Shown: one piece after another, positions 36,893 through 49,999 of the stretch
How the letters are laid out: every line of letters begins with the position of its first letter
Position numbering within the stretch: the first letter of the stretch is position 1
Origin: Climacium dendroides
Taxonomy: Eukaryota > Streptophyta > Bryopsida > Hypnales > Climaciaceae
Length of the DNA stretch: 64,000 nucleotides
NCBI GenBank assembly: GCA_950106755.1
Contig: OX467087.1
Location: 12,280,047 to 12,344,046 of the forward strand
Direction: 5' to 3'
Program-made: the position numbers and the translations under genes
Notes under the pieces: generated by a model
What the model saw: only the letters and a program-made list of their open reading frames with translations
Told to the model about the DNA's origin: nothing
Databases searched by the model: none

Positions 36893-39800
36893 CTAGAACT
36901 TGAAATCCTTTTGCTTCTTTGCTTTGCCATCCTTCTCCTGCGCCTTCCGTTTCCGCTTCTTCTCCACCTGAAAGCAGACAATGGCACTCCTCAATATAAA
37001 ATGGACGGTACAAAATCAGTACATCTGCAACACAGAATCGACTCAGAAGAAATATAATACAAAACACAAGGTAAGGAGGAAGATGAACTTTGCCACAAAA
37101 AATACCTCTGCAACCAAATCACTGAAGTCCTCCCTTCCTTGTGTTGCCAAAGTAGCTTCATGACTAGCCTCTTCATACCTGCACCCCAGAACTCTTATCA
37201 ATTCCACATACAGCTAACAGTAATAAAACCCAACGAGGACCTACAGTGAATTAAACAACATAGCCAGCAACATTTGAAGGTTCAAACAAACATGAAAATA
37301 AAATAAAGTAAATAAATAATAAACTCCTGTTTCCAATTCATACTTGGCTGCAAGGGCCACATCATCAAGTCCTTCCAACTCCTCTGGTCGAAGTGTAATA
37401 TCCACTTTATCCGTCCTCTGGCTCTTCAGTAGATCGATACCCTGACACACCAGCAGCCGGAAATTGATCTTTGTTAGACCTAGCACTTGCTGTACAGCAG
37501 GAGGCATAAAACATGAAGAACAGGGAAGGACATCTTCGGCATTCTTTAAGACGGAATGAACTACCACGTATGGAAGAATGCAGACCTTCAGGTCCTAGGG
37601 GAAAACACAGCACTAGCATGGCACAAGAAAGAGTATTAGGTGTAACCTTTTTAGCAGCAGCCTTGTCACCAGTTGGTAATACATATCTGTATCAACAAAA
37701 CCCACAAAAGATCAGAACTGGAGGTCTGTAGATTTCTGGTTCCAATTGCATATCAAACAGGGTAAACATATCCGTTGGCACAAAAAGAACTTCAGTACAT
37801 AAAATCAAACACATACGTATGACTCGTTCCCAGGAGGGTTCCTTGTTGAGCACGCTCCTCTTTTTCCTCGAGAACCTGAGAGCAACGAGCGAACATACAT
37901 GAGCTCTTTGTCAAGTGGGAGATCCATATTCGTGACCTATACCAAAATAATCGTTCCAAATCGTTCCAAATTACGTTACAAAGCATTAACCACGGCTGAT
38001 CATAATATGTACCTGGTACAGCTGCTTTTCAGGTTCTTTCCTTTGAGCCTTTCGAAGGTCAATAACATCTGGCGTCTCCACACCAGTTGGTGTCCTGCTC
38101 ATATTAAGAGATTGTGAGAAAACAGTCACGATGGACAAAAGACTACAAAAAAGTGATAACTGAGCAACTCAAGAAATCACAACACATTAGAAAATGCCAC
38201 ATTTGTGCAGATTTTTCAATTCAAGACGATAAAAGGACCGAGTTTGAATACTAAACGACACGTACGTTGAGATTGTATCAACAGAAGCAACACCATCTGC
38301 CATTTCGTCCTCCCCAAGCTCTGCATCTTCGTCCTCTTCGTCCTCCTCTTCTTCTTCTTCCTCCTCCTCGTCCAGGTCGCCCCAGTGCTTCGTCCGATCA
38401 ACTGGTTCATCCTGGAGAACAGTCACGAAAGTGATCTCAGACCATGAAAAGACGAAGGCATACAGAAATTAGAAAGCTCATATGCAATATTCAACAAATT
38501 AGATCACCCATTGTAAATTCCAACATCAACAGAGTTCTAACTTCTTGCATTTGGCCATCAACACCAATCCCAAGAAAGACAAATTATCGCTTCAGAAGGT
38601 CAGAAGAAGGGCGATCAATATACCTCATATGTATCAGGCTCTACATGTTGAACACCAAATACGTCTCCATATAAAGGCCGCCCAATCTTCAGCCCCACAA
38701 AAAATCATAGACTTAGTAAGATCCAAACATCAACAAAGTAAATACCAGCCTAAATTATATCTGTCCTAACCCGCACAAAGTATCCAATCAAGTATAACGC
38801 TTGATCTTTAGAACCATTAGTATATTTAATAAAAAGAATCTGAACCTCTACACTTCAAATTTACATACTCGAACAATTACTACTCAAAATTCCACATTTA
38901 CATTAACTCCGATTCAAGAACTGTACTATGTCATCGTGAGAAAAATAATACAGGTGAGCAGAAATACTATCAGCAAATAAAGAGTGCGATTGATCACAAG
39001 GGTTGATTAACCCTTAAACGCCGGGATGGTAACCGTGGAAATCATCCCTTTTGATACTATGTGACATCATCTACTTTTAAAAAACCAAAAGTACTCATTG
39101 GAGGTCAATCTATTGTGCAAGATCTCTCCTTTTTGCACAAAACTCCAAGGATGAATAATTGCACTTCTGACCTACATAGAAAGATTTTTTGTCATCCATC
39201 GGACAAAAAACGTCCTCGGCGTCGTTGAAGGGTTAAGACAAAACAGGCATTGCCCATGCATTTAGGATGGTCTGATAAGTACCTCGTCAACAGGGGGCTT
39301 ACCCCAACCTCCTGCATGATACCCAAAAGAGGCCCCCTCTGGTATGGGCGCATTCAATCCGGGAATCTTGAGGTGGGGATATGAAGGAGGAGGTCCATAT
39401 CTCTGAAGTAACAGGGATCATTCAAAGTCAGCAAAAATAATTTCATATGAATCTAGGAATGAGAAAAATAAACACGAAACCTGCGAGAAAGAGAAGCAAA
39501 GCCCACACACCTGCATATTGATAAGCCAAGGAGGAGGAGCACCATCTGGCATGCCAAGTGCTTCTTTAAGTTCCTGAGATAGCTGGCCAGGTTTCATCTC
39601 CCTTAATTTCACCTGAAAAAAGAAAACATTATACAAAATAAACCTTGGAAATAAAGAAAGGGATATTCAATGCTGTCCTCACAACTTGCTCAGAATCAAC
39701 TCATATGCAAACCATACGCAAACTCGTATACTTCACAAGGAACTGCATTCCCAACTCAGCAAAACATTTGAAGAGAAGAGATGGACAAGTTAGCAATCAC

Positions 39801-42800
39801 TGCTCCAAAAGTTCTCAAGCAAGTCGTTCAATTATGCACGTAGAATTATACTGTCTGTCAGAAAACAGGCCTTTCCACAACTACATGATAAATAAGGTAT
39901 TCAGGGCTGTATATGATAGAGTACCTCAAACTCTTTTCCCTCGTGATAAAGATCGCCATGATGAGTGAGCTTAGGCTTGGTTTGGTACTTAAAGAAAGCA
40001 TCATGAAGCACCTGCAAGGCAAAAGACATACACATCAATACAACACTAGTTCAACTCCCTGGAACAGAGACAAGGGGTAAGCTCTATGGAAATACAGGTA
40101 GAACCTCTCATAGTGCATCCTCTCTCAGTGCATAATATGCAATAAGAGAATTCGCAAACAGTAGGTGGGCCTGGGCGTGATTCAAAATGGAAAGTTTGCA
40201 TACAGTAGATGGCCTCTCTAAATGCATAAACCTCTCGTAGTGCATAATCCCAGCACCATGCACTAAGAGAGGTTCTACATGTACTCTAATCCAGTTAGAC
40301 ACGCAATGCACCCAAAAAAGTACCATGATCACTTCCAAGTATCAAATCTACCTTTCCCAATCAACAAAAATTAAACACTACAAAACCATCAATCTTCACC
40401 TCGAAACAAAAAGGAAGAAAGATCCTACAGTAGTTATCTTGAAAAAAGTCTAAATTCCAGACGCAGGAAAAAGGAGTGCAGAGCTACCTGATAATCAATG
40501 TCCATCTTTCCCATCTTAGGCTGCATCTTTTCCCTCTGCTTCTGCTTTAGCTTCTTGCTGTCTTCCTTCTCAATATAAGCCTGACAGCATACGTTACAAA
40601 TCACAACAATTAGAGTCCGAACAGATTTCCAAATTCTGACTCTAATATTGAGCAAAGGATTATCAACTAAAGATTGGAGCAAAGGTAGCCAAATAATTCC
40701 AACAGCAAGTTTTCAAGGAAACACCTACTATGCTTTATTAATGGATATGTAAGGTACCAGAAAATCAGTTCTATTTGAATGAGCACTCTGATGATGCTTA
40801 TACAAATATTTACTCCAATTACTACAAGTTCCATATAAATTCACGAAATTTTTGCACCCTTTGGCTCAAGCAATGCAAAAGAGAAAAGATAGGCAATATC
40901 CAACTAAGAAACCGCTTAATAATGCCAAAGTACATGATTTCTCCCTAACCTGTCTTATCTTCTCGATACCAGTGGCGGCAATAAAGTCGGGAAGCTGAAA
41001 GGGCTGCTTCTCAATACCACGCTTCCCCTGAAAGCATAAATACCGTCAGAAAAGGCAAGACCTTATGATACAAACTCAGAAACGAAATAACCAACTCACC
41101 GCACTATAATGATGTTAATGCATACAACCCATGTGCAGAGTTGAATAAGCTTAATGAGGACTTCACCAAGAACACGTCAAAACATACACATGTGATTGTA
41201 TGCACTCATAATTTCACACATCATATGCAATCACCGCACAACACTTTTTTGTTAACACAAATCGATATGGAAAGAGTTGCACGCCCGGCAATTCTGCAGT
41301 ATCAGATTCATAAGATCCAGTCAGACGACTCAGATGTAAAAGGAGAGAGCAGCCAGAACCCTAGTAATAACTCATTGGAATACTTTTGAACTTAGACCAG
41401 TGCACTCATGACTCACAGTCAAAAAGTTTAATCTACGTTCATTTCGATTGCGACTTAATACTGATGAGTACATCTCTTCACCAACTTAAAAGAACGTTTC
41501 TACGACTACAACGCAGACTATTAGACGTATACATCCCCATCCACGAAGATCGTCAGCTGTTTCAAAGCACAAGACTGCAGGTGACCGATAAAACAAGAAT
41601 CTACAATACAATTGACACAAAAAAGCACTCATAACAGGGGGGCTCTCCTCCACAGCCACCCACATACCAGTCTTTCGTCCATTATTCAGACATGATGATG
41701 AACCGCACCCTGCAGAAACCACGTGTACCAAATAAGAGGCAATGCTAGCTCGCCGTCTGTAAACTTCTTTACGTACAACCACCCAGACGAGGGCTCTCTG
41801 TGCTCTCTGGACATCTCCAATCAGTTCCAAGCCGCATGGAACGTCACTTCCCCCCCTAATATTGTAAGTTTTAAGAGCAGAGTGATAACCTGTAGAAACT
41901 TTCGCTTTTGACACCAATGCCTTGGAACAGGAACCGTATTGCGATACCCTTTCAGAAACACAAGAAGGCGTGGATCTGCAGCTGTTGCATCCCAAACCTA
42001 TTCCGCAATCACAGACAATCAAAGACAGTAGTGAGCACGTCAATATAAATCTCAAAAAAATTAATACTGAACTTGTAATCATGTAAACGGATCTAGAGGA
42101 GGGGACCAGGGGTAGATAAGACTACTGGTTCAGAGAGGCCGGAGTACTTACCTCAACAACATCAGGCTTCATACACTGCTGCTTCAGCTCGGCAATCTTC
42201 ATCCTTCTTTGCAACTGTTTAATCAAACCAAATTCAGGTGAGAAGTCAATAGAAGCTCAAGGCTCTTCTCGAAAATAAAATGTTGTACAGTTATGTGGTA
42301 TTCAGAAGTAAAGAACTCACCTTCTTCTTCTTGTTGGATAAGCCCTTTTCTTTATCCTTGTCATCATCCGAGTCATCCGAGTCATCCGAATCATCGCTGC
42401 CTTTATTCTTAGGTTCAGCAGCATGAATTTCCTCGGGCTCAACATTCTGATATGCAGGGAAGACGAACACAATATGAAAACCAAAAGTCAAATATTACGA
42501 AACAAATCTTGGCTTAGTTTACCAGAATAAACAAGTAAACACTATTTCCATCGTCCAGAACTTGTGTAATATCTTCAACGTCCAAAATTCCATCAGACCT
42601 AATAAGATTTTAAAAGTGAACACGATTGGCGTGGATGGACATCCCGGGAAAAGGATAGGTACCTTGGTTGTTTCTAGTGACAACGTCTCTGGAAGTACAA
42701 ATTTGTCAAAAATCCTCTGAAAATCTTCCATTAATGGATCCATGAATCCGTTTGCATCCCCAAAATCGGGTTTCTCTGATACATATTCCACCTCCACCTT

Positions 42801-44089
42801 CTCTTCATTCTGCTATCACAAGGATCAATCGCACTCTATCAGTTCAAATGTATACGCTTCACAGATGAAGAGTCGATTAAACAGTTAAAAGAATAAACCA
42901 GCCTAACTGATACGCCCGATTCAAGGGACCAGTCGCGATACAAACTCTATCACAAAGTATATGGTCAAAATCGATTAGGATTTTTTGCAAGTAGTCCGAT
43001 AAGGACTGAATTGAGCTTCCAAGTCCTATCTTCTAAATTCATCAAATACTCACGTAAAGTAACCTAGCCAAGCTGCAAACAAACAATTCTCTGTGTTCAA
43101 GCCCAGGCAGCATTTGACGCCAAGTTCTCCAACATTCGCACGCAAAAAGATCGGATTCTGTACGAACTGAAGCAAGGCTATGCAGTATAAGCAACACATA
43201 CCATGCCATCATCAACGGCTTTGTCGTGCACACATAGAATCCCGCACCTTAATTGAATTGGACCCCGTCTTAACTAATCAGCACTCTCAAAATCAGATTG
43301 ACCTCGTTTACTACACTAGATTAAACCTTAAACCTAAACGGCTGGTGTAAAAAGCCACGCTGCCATCATTTGAAACCCTAGGTAGCAAAATTCAACGAGT
43401 CGCTGGGAAAGTTCGAATCAGGAGGCGTATCATAGCTCACTAGAAGCATGTATCAGTAAAGTCCCAACAAGATATAATCGCAGGATTTGACAATGACAAG
43501 GGAAAGAAAATGCAACCAAACCGAACTGCTTCTCGGCTCTCTGAGTAGTCTGCTGTAACATTGACACGCACCTCCAATTACTCGTTGTGATTAATTTGAA
43601 ACTCGTTGTGATTAATTTGAAACCAATGATCACTTTACTAAGGCCGCAGTTCCGGTTTAAGCAAAACATAAGGATTCAGTACCGGCTCAAAATAGAAAAC
43701 ACGTTCTTCCGCCAATTCAACCTCCTCAAAAATGTAATCGATGTTCAGAAATACCACTTAATGCGGACTCTCACCTCATCGGCATTTTCCTTGTCGCTGA
43801 CATCGTCTTCGGACTGATCCGCCTTTCCAGTCGAGTCCTTCTTATTGGAAGGTTTTTTCTTCTTACTTCGCCGCCTGCGACGCCTCTCGGCTTCCTTCGC
43901 CTTCCGACCCGTGAGAGCTTCCTTCTTGTCCTCGTCGCCTCCACCGTTCGCCAGAAGATCAGTAACAGCAGAAAGACCACCGTTCTGCAAAAACTCCGCT
44001 TGAATTGTCTCTGCCAGGCCGTTAGCCACAGGTGCGGAACCCGAGCGCATCGAGCCGTTCTCCACAGAAGCCGCCATCGCCATCGCCAT
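36893..44089 (-). CDS. SF3B2: Splicing factor 3B subunit 2 (SAP145), 18 exons
   Basis: Component of the SF3b complex of U2 snRNP, acting in branch-site recognition in the nucleus. The exons are 43775-44089, 42663-42809, 42321-42446, 42152-42214, 41890-41997, 40950-41027, 40488-40580, 39925-40011, 39511-39612, 39283-39402, 38624-38686, 38266-38411, 38013-38094, 37817-37875, 37647-37686, 37344-37441, 37106-37178 and 36893-36967. They total 1875 bp and 624 aa, all GT-AG, all in frame. An acidic/basic N-terminus is followed by DUF382 from about residue 218 (VWDATAADPRLLVFLKGYRN, VPRHWCQKRKFLQ, PFQLPDFIAATGIEKIRQ). The PSP domain spans about 343-400 (KEALGMPDGAPPPWLINMQ, PHLKIPGLNAPIP). Then come a poly-Glu stretch near 450 and a Lys-rich end KKQKDFKF. 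MAMAMA at 44089 is chosen as the first ATG after a telo-box. Confidence 0.97.
39007..39236. mobile_element. TTAA-flanked MITE in SF3B2 intron 10 (family D)
   Basis: A 230-bp unit with TTAA at both ends. The termini are TTAACCCTTAAACGCCG and, inverted from the right, TTAACCCTTCAACGACGCC. Its middle (TACTCATTGG..., GGATGAATAATTGCACTTCT) matches the degraded copy at 53531-53750. It lies in the intron between exons 10 and 11 and leaves the splice sites intact. Confidence 0.75.
40101..40275. mobile_element. TA-flanked MITE in SF3B2 intron 7
   Basis: The 18-bp inverted ends GAACCTCTCATAGTGCAT and ATGCACTAAGAGAGGTTC have one mismatch and are flanked by TA (40099-40100 and 40276-40277). It is about 175 bp and non-coding, consistent with a Stowaway/pogo-like Tc1-mariner MITE. 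An inner copy of CCTCTCGTAGTGCATAATCCC shows internal duplication. Confidence 0.75.
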
Positions 44090-44260
44090 TACGGAAACCC
44101 TAAGTCTTGCTCGGAGCAAGCTTTGAGAGCCTCTGCAAAAGCTCTCTTCCATCCTCCTCGAAAAATAGAGGGGCAAGGATGAAACTCGAGAAGGAATGGA
44201 TGAAATATTGAAGGACCGATGATTCAAGTTTTCGTCCTGCTTAGGGTTTGTTGTATCCCT
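44090..44260 (-). promoter_or_regulatory. SF3B2 promoter/leader with two telo-boxes
   Basis: AAACCCTAA at 44095-44103 lies six bases upstream of the ATG, and the opposite orientation TTAGGGTTT is at 44241-44249. The region is GC-rich and falls into AT-rich DNA right after. The motif is common near transcription starts of plant growth-related genes. Confidence 0.55.
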
Positions 44261-46447
44261 CTAACCCTTCGTTGATTTTTTTTCATATTTTTGCTACGTC
44301 CTTGTGCTAACATATTAGTTACTTCAATTCCATCAAAATTGGTCTCACGGAAAGTTTCACTTTTAAAAATTCCTTCAAACAAAATACTATTTGAAGCATT
44401 ATGTTGATCATTAAAAAAATGGATTTAAATCACTTAAGGATTAACTTAAGAACGCATAGGAGCCCAAATCAAGCTTCCAAATCAAGCTTTTGAAGGACAA
44501 TCAAAAGTTGTCGGAGAATATATATAACAACATCTTTTTATCTAATTTCTTTGCCTTACCCCTTCCTCTTTAGCAACAATGAAGAACATCATCATTGATA
44601 ACTTGCAGTTTTTCAATTAATTTTGATGTGTGTGCCATGGATTAGAAGCAATGCCTTTTTAGTATAATTTGGAATATTCTATCATCTTGCTATTGGTCTA
44701 TATTTGAATTATAGAAATGAGGTTTGGAGAATATGAATCGAACTAACAAAATGTAATTTATTGTCTATAGTTAATACTCCAATTATTATTAAAATTAGAA
44801 ATTTATTGCAATTTGAACATTGAAACTAAAATCACGGGATACTAATTTTTTATTTATAAAATGATGTAGATAGTTCCTCCTAGTATACTATTCTTCACAA
44901 AATACACCTACAGTAAAATTTTCAAACTTTTTGAGGCAATTTTATAATTGATTTGAATTTTTCTTCACTTCCTTATCAAAAACTTATGGCAATATCAAAT
45001 TTGCAAAAGAAAATCTGAAGATTTTTGTATCTATTTATAAAAAAAACAATTATAACTTCTAAGAAAATTCATTTCATTTGAAAAATAGAGCATGTTTAAA
45101 GAAAAGGAACTTCAGCTAAATTACATTTCAAGGTTGAGGTTCAAGGTCATTCAAAAAAATCATGGCATCGTTTGTTCATCTAAATGTTGTGTTGAAGGTC
45201 AAATCCTGTCTTGCTCGAGGTAATTCTTCCCTCATATCTCTAGCTCACTTGCTATCAAATCAAATCAACTGTCAAAGACTAGATAAAATGAATTTTTGTA
45301 AATTGAAAAGACAACACATTGTTGCAAAATTATTGTGAAGGATTTTATGTAACTTTAGTTGATTCTCTAGTTTTAAACACTAAGGTCCAATTGATATTTG
45401 TGAAAATGCATGTACTAACAAGTTTAAGAAACTGACTATCTTATTAAAGAAGTTAAAATAAAATGAAAGTCATCTAATTACTCTCAATAGATTCATTTAT
45501 CCAACTACTATACCAATTACATTTTGAACCTAGTGACAATAGGCCTTCACTTGTATTGACTAAATTCACCAAGTTTCAAGCCATTAGAGTTTGTGATATG
45601 AATTTAGTTGATTTGGGACTTAACAGGGTGAATAGAAATTTTATTCTCTTAGTTGAAAATAAAGGTTTTGTCATTTTTGTACATGTGAAGAAACGTGTAT
45701 TCTTAGGATGTGTAAGTCATGGCTTAGAATTGTTGTCGCTACTCAAATCTTCTCATAGTTGTAGCTTATGTTGATGCAAAGCTTCTTCCACTTCAATAAA
45801 GAACAAAACATTTGACAATTCCTCTATCCTTAAAAAATGAAAAAGTTGGGGACATATGTAAAAATTTATCATTTACCATATAAGTGATAAAATAATAAAA
45901 AATTTGAATTTATATTTGGAATCAACAACTCCAAATTAGCTTCAAAATTTACAAAAATGAAAAATTAATGACTTTAGATTAGGCGTCCAAGTAAGTCCTA
46001 ATAGTGTGGAAAAAAATAGAACCAAAAATCCTACTTTTTTCTAAAGAAAAATCATTGGTATAAAAAGATGCATCATCAATCTAAATGTCTAGCAAATGGA
46101 GAGAGTCTCAGAAATTACATTGAAATTAATAATTGAAAGAATCCACTATTGTCCCCTTGGCAAGTACAAATATAAGATACTTCATTAAGTTTGATGAAAG
46201 ATTCTTAGTTATTTACTCATTTCCTTCTACAAATTGAGGGAATGAGGTTTCTCTACTAGAAGTCCCCCTAATTGCATCCACCTTTTTGATACAAATAATA
46301 CAAATTCTAATAACAAATTGATAATTGTCCAATAATTCTACTAATTTAGACCCTTTAAGTTAGTCATTAGGGGAAATTTAAAGCCTTTGGAAGACTATTT
46401 TGGAATTGTTCCCCTCATTATAAGCCACTACAACACTTGTGGAATAA
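44261..46447. other. AT-rich intergenic DNA, nothing recognised
   Basis: No conserved frames, RNA genes or element termini were seen between the SF3B2 promoter and the Helitron-like element. Confidence 0.55.
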
Positions 46448-46784
46448 TCATACTACTAAAATCATAAGTCCCTCTCTAATATCACAAATGCTACCATTAA
46501 TACTAGGGTTTTGTACTTGCTATACTACGCATTCATTGTATCACCTATTAATAAAAATCTGATATATTTGAATAGAATGCATGATAATGATTTCAATAAG
46601 TCTTTAAAATAAATATTTTAATTATTCTATAAAAATATTTCCAATCATGCATATATAAAAATTATATTTTCACACAATGTGATATTACTGAAATAGAGTA
46701 GCAGTTCACAACCACCTCTATAATATCATTTTTTACAAATGTTGATATTATAGAAATAATATAATCGTTGCAATTGAGGTGATA

Positions 46785-47725
46785 TTAACCCCTAAAGGAC
46801 CAAGGCCTTATTTCTGCCGAAAAACACCCAAAACTGCCATTTCTGTAGCAAAGAGTAAAAAAATTTGAAAATTATTTTTTTTCACATCCAACCGTAGGAT
46901 CTTATACCTTACTAGTATGGATATGTGTGGAAAAAAATTCAGAAATTTTGACCACATAGATTAAAAGATATTTGCGTTTAAAGTGAAAAAAACAATTTTT
47001 CCAGCACCTTGCGGGACTGGATTATTTGACTTTGAACTTTTTTAACTTAAATTTTTTGCACTACAGAGTTTTGAGCTTTAAATCCTTATTGTGGGAAATT
47101 GAATTGAGAATCTAGGAAAAAAGAAAATTTTAAGAAAAAGATTAATTTTCATGCTTAAAAAAATTGCTAAGTAGAAGTAGGTATGAGAATGAAGGAAAAT
47201 CTAAATTATTAATATCTTTAAGATGGAATTAAAATGCACTAATCCCAATGGTGAGATTGTTCTAGAAAGCAAACAAAATCATGTAAAAAAAATTTTTTAG
47301 AAAAATTGTAAAAATTGCATTCAGAAATGAATTCTATAAGTTATTTTTTCAGGAAGATGCTCTAACTGCCCGATAAACAAGATTGTCCATAACTTCCTCA
47401 TAATAAGTCCAAATGGAATGAATCAAAGCTTCCCATGCAGACAAAAATATAATTTACAAGAAAAAAATTCAAAAAATTCAAAATTCAAAATTTTGCAATT
47501 TTTTTTTTGCTGCCCGGACTGCCCCCCGTCCCCTACTTTGAGCTTATTTGGTCATAACTTTTGTTTCCGGGCACCAAATGTGAAAAAAATTATATTCCCA
47601 CAAAGCTCATCAGTTTTTCTATCTTCCAAAAAAGTTTCAAAAAATCATGACAAAATTTCAGCCCGTAGGTACCTGCCCGAAATCCAATTTGTCCCCCGAA
47701 GGGACAATGGTCCTTTAGGGGTTAA
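46785..47725 (+). mobile_element. TTAA-target element, family A copy 2
   Basis: It is flanked by TTAA (46785-46788 and 47722-47725), with termini CCCCTAAAGGACCAAGGCC and GGACAATGGTCCTTTAGGGG. It interrupts Helitron copy 1. Copies 2 and 3 of that Helitron carry the uninterrupted sequence GTGATATTAAAGAGGATCA at the same place, so the insertion and its TTAA duplication are directly visible. It is highly similar to 14563-15503 and has no transposase. Confidence 0.9.
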
Positions 47726-47838
47726 AGAGGATCAATATGGTGATATCATAAAGGTAGCAATTCCATTGCTTTTCTTGGCTTTATACTTCTTTTGCATTTC
47801 TATAATTTTATGCTTTTGTGAGCTTTGAGCTTCTGATT

Positions 47839-48069
47839 TCAATTTTCTATTGTTACTGCCAAATGATTTAAGAAATTTTTTAGATTGAATTGATTTTGAA
47901 TTTCACAACAATTAAATTGTTCACAAAGCTTTTGAGATTTACAAGTTTTTCCTTTAAATTCTTCTATTTGGGTTACCATTGTTTGTAACAATTGAGTCAA
48001 AATTTTAATGCATTCTAATGTATGTGTATCTTTTATTGTATTCATCATTGCATGTATTTCATTCATCAT
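47839..48069 (-). other. Conserved short frame inside Helitron copy 1
   Basis: A 76-codon frame, MMNEIHAMMNTIKDTHTLECI and onward, includes QIEEFKGKTCKSQKLCEQ and NCCEIQN. The same frame is intact in copy 2 (61029-61217, 62 codons), while copy 3 has a 10-bp deletion that brings in a stop. It looks like a coiled-coil or captured-gene fragment; the family is not recognised and it may not be expressed. Confidence 0.35.
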
Positions 48070-48249
48070 TCATTACATTTCTATTGTTTATTTCAGTATA
48101 TGCTTATTTACAAAAAAATTATATAAAGATCTTAGTAATTTTTATCTAAAGATTTATTGAGAGTCTTGCTCTGCATTCTATCTAATACATTAAAAAATCT
48201 AATGAAATTCTAATGGTGAATGTGTAGCATAGTAAGCGCCAACCGCTAG

Positions 48250-49059
48250 TAAATAATAATAAAATACTAAATATAAATTTTAAATTTTAAAATAAACAAT
48301 CATTTTTAAAAATATAAAAATATTTTTAAAATTAATTTATTATTATTATCCAATGTGGTAATCGTTGTGATATGTAAGACTACTAGTGTGGCCAACTTTC
48401 CACAATTCAAGAACTCTAGGAAACTCTAGGAAACTCATGGTCTTTTGAAGCAGGTGAAAATATTGGTTTGTGTACTAGTTGACCTAAACATATGGATATG
48501 ATCTATATATCAATTTTTCAACTATTATTAAAGATTTATCATTAAATTATCATTCTAAGTTTCATTTTATAATACATCTTCACAATTTGGGAAATGTGGA
48601 TTATCCCTTAGTTTTTAAAGGTCCTTCAGGATCTTTAAGAAATCTATAAAAGATAGATTCTGTAATTATGTTGCTAAACTTCAAAATTTTCCACTTACTT
48701 CCTTCATTTTGAAGCTATTTATGAATGAATTTTATATTTTCATTTTACAAAGATGAAATTACATGTTCATATTTGTCATACTACCAGATTTTCATTTAGA
48801 CTCTTTTGTTGAATATACTAAATTGTCATGAATTTTGAAGAAAAAGTGAAAAAAAAATACATATTAAATACAAAATATGCTTATAAAAATCTGAAAATTT
48901 TACAACCAAAGTGCATTATAGTGTAGAACATTACAATGTAAAGAACATTTCCTTGTCACTTTCTAGTTATAAAAGAGCTTATAGGCCCTAAACTTCAAAC
49001 TTCAATTCAATGCTCATTTTTAGGAAAATTTAAAAATTTCTATTAAAATAGACACTATA
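48250..49059. other. AT-rich intergenic DNA
   Basis: No gene or element end was recognised between Helitron copy 1 and the decayed TTAA element. Confidence 0.5.
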
Positions 49060-49999
49060 TTTTGGAAGGATCAATTGATGCTTTTTGGCAACATAGTGAT
49101 TTTGGGCAGCTCACTACAAATGGAATTTTCATTTTCTTTCATTAAAATTTTCACACAACATGTGCTTGAGGAGTAGCTTTAAGGCCCAACAATTTTCATA
49201 ACTTTTGACTACATAATTAATAAGTTATTGTATGATATGTAGTTTTCTTTGTTCTACGGGCAGAAAAAAAAACTTCTTTAAAAATCACTTTTAAAAAAAA
49301 TAAAAACTTGAAATTGGTTCTCTACACTTATTATAAATGGATATCTTGAAATCATTCCATTTTGATTAATGAGATGAAACTTATGAGGAGTTTTAGTTGT
49401 GGATAGTTTGAAGATAGTTATGGAATCTCTACTCTAAAATAAATTTCAAAGTCCCTTTATTTAATTCAATTTTCAATATTTTTGGAAAAAAATAAAATAA
49501 TTGGGTGTATATCGTTTATTAAAACATTACAACCATTGGAATTGGCATTTTTCAATTTCATAAATAAATTGTTAACAATTTTGTATTTTGAATCAATTTC
49601 TACTAACTTCTTTCTACTTTCTATCTTTTTCCTATATGTTGTACAATTCCAAATGATTTGAAATTTTTCAAGCATGTAGCCAACTTGCCTTGAAAAATGA
49701 ATCCAAATAGTAACCACCATTTTGGACATTTTTTCATAATGATCTAACCTTAAGAAGTGCAGCTGCCCGTTTTTTTTGCAGGGACAAAAAATGGACTTTT
49801 GTTACTTCAAATGCTAATATCTTGCAATCTACACGGTGAAAATTTCTGAAAATTTTTCTACATATTCTCAAACCAAAGTAATATACGATCCTACGGTTAG
49901 ATGTATCAAAAATGATTTTTTTTCAAAAATTTGGTACTTGTACCAGAGATGAAGCATTTTTGGTGAAAACAGAGTCAAAATCCTTTAGGGGTTAAGATC
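49060..49999 (-). mobile_element. Decayed TTAA-family element, inverted
   Basis: Read on the minus strand it begins TTAACCCCTAAAGGATTTTG (at 49999) and continues with CATCTAACCGTAGGATCGTAT, matching the CATCCAACCGTAGGATCTTAT block of family A. Farther on it matches 350-800 of this window in inverse (GAAAAATTTCAAATCATTTG). The other terminus is worn away. It is an old copy. Confidence 0.6.

Larger units (their letters stand above)
46448..48249 (+). mobile_element. Helitron-like element, copy 1 (interrupted)
   Basis: It starts TCATACTACTAAAATCATAA after an A and ends ...CCAACCGCTAG before a T, as expected for Helitrons (5-prime TC, 3-prime CTRR, insertion between A and T). Without the 937-bp TTAA insertion it is about 865 bp, like copies 2 and 3. 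No Rep/helicase is present, so it is non-autonomous. A short stem AGCG-CCAAC-CGCT abuts the 3-prime end. GCTATACTACGCATTCA near the 5-prime end is echoed in inverse near the 3-prime end (TGAATGTGTAGCATAG). Confidence 0.8.

Noticed and set aside
41486..42082. 198-codon minus-strand frame at SF3B2 exon 5
   Set aside because: It is in a different frame from the conserved VWDATAADPRLL exon and covers intron 5; chance open frame.
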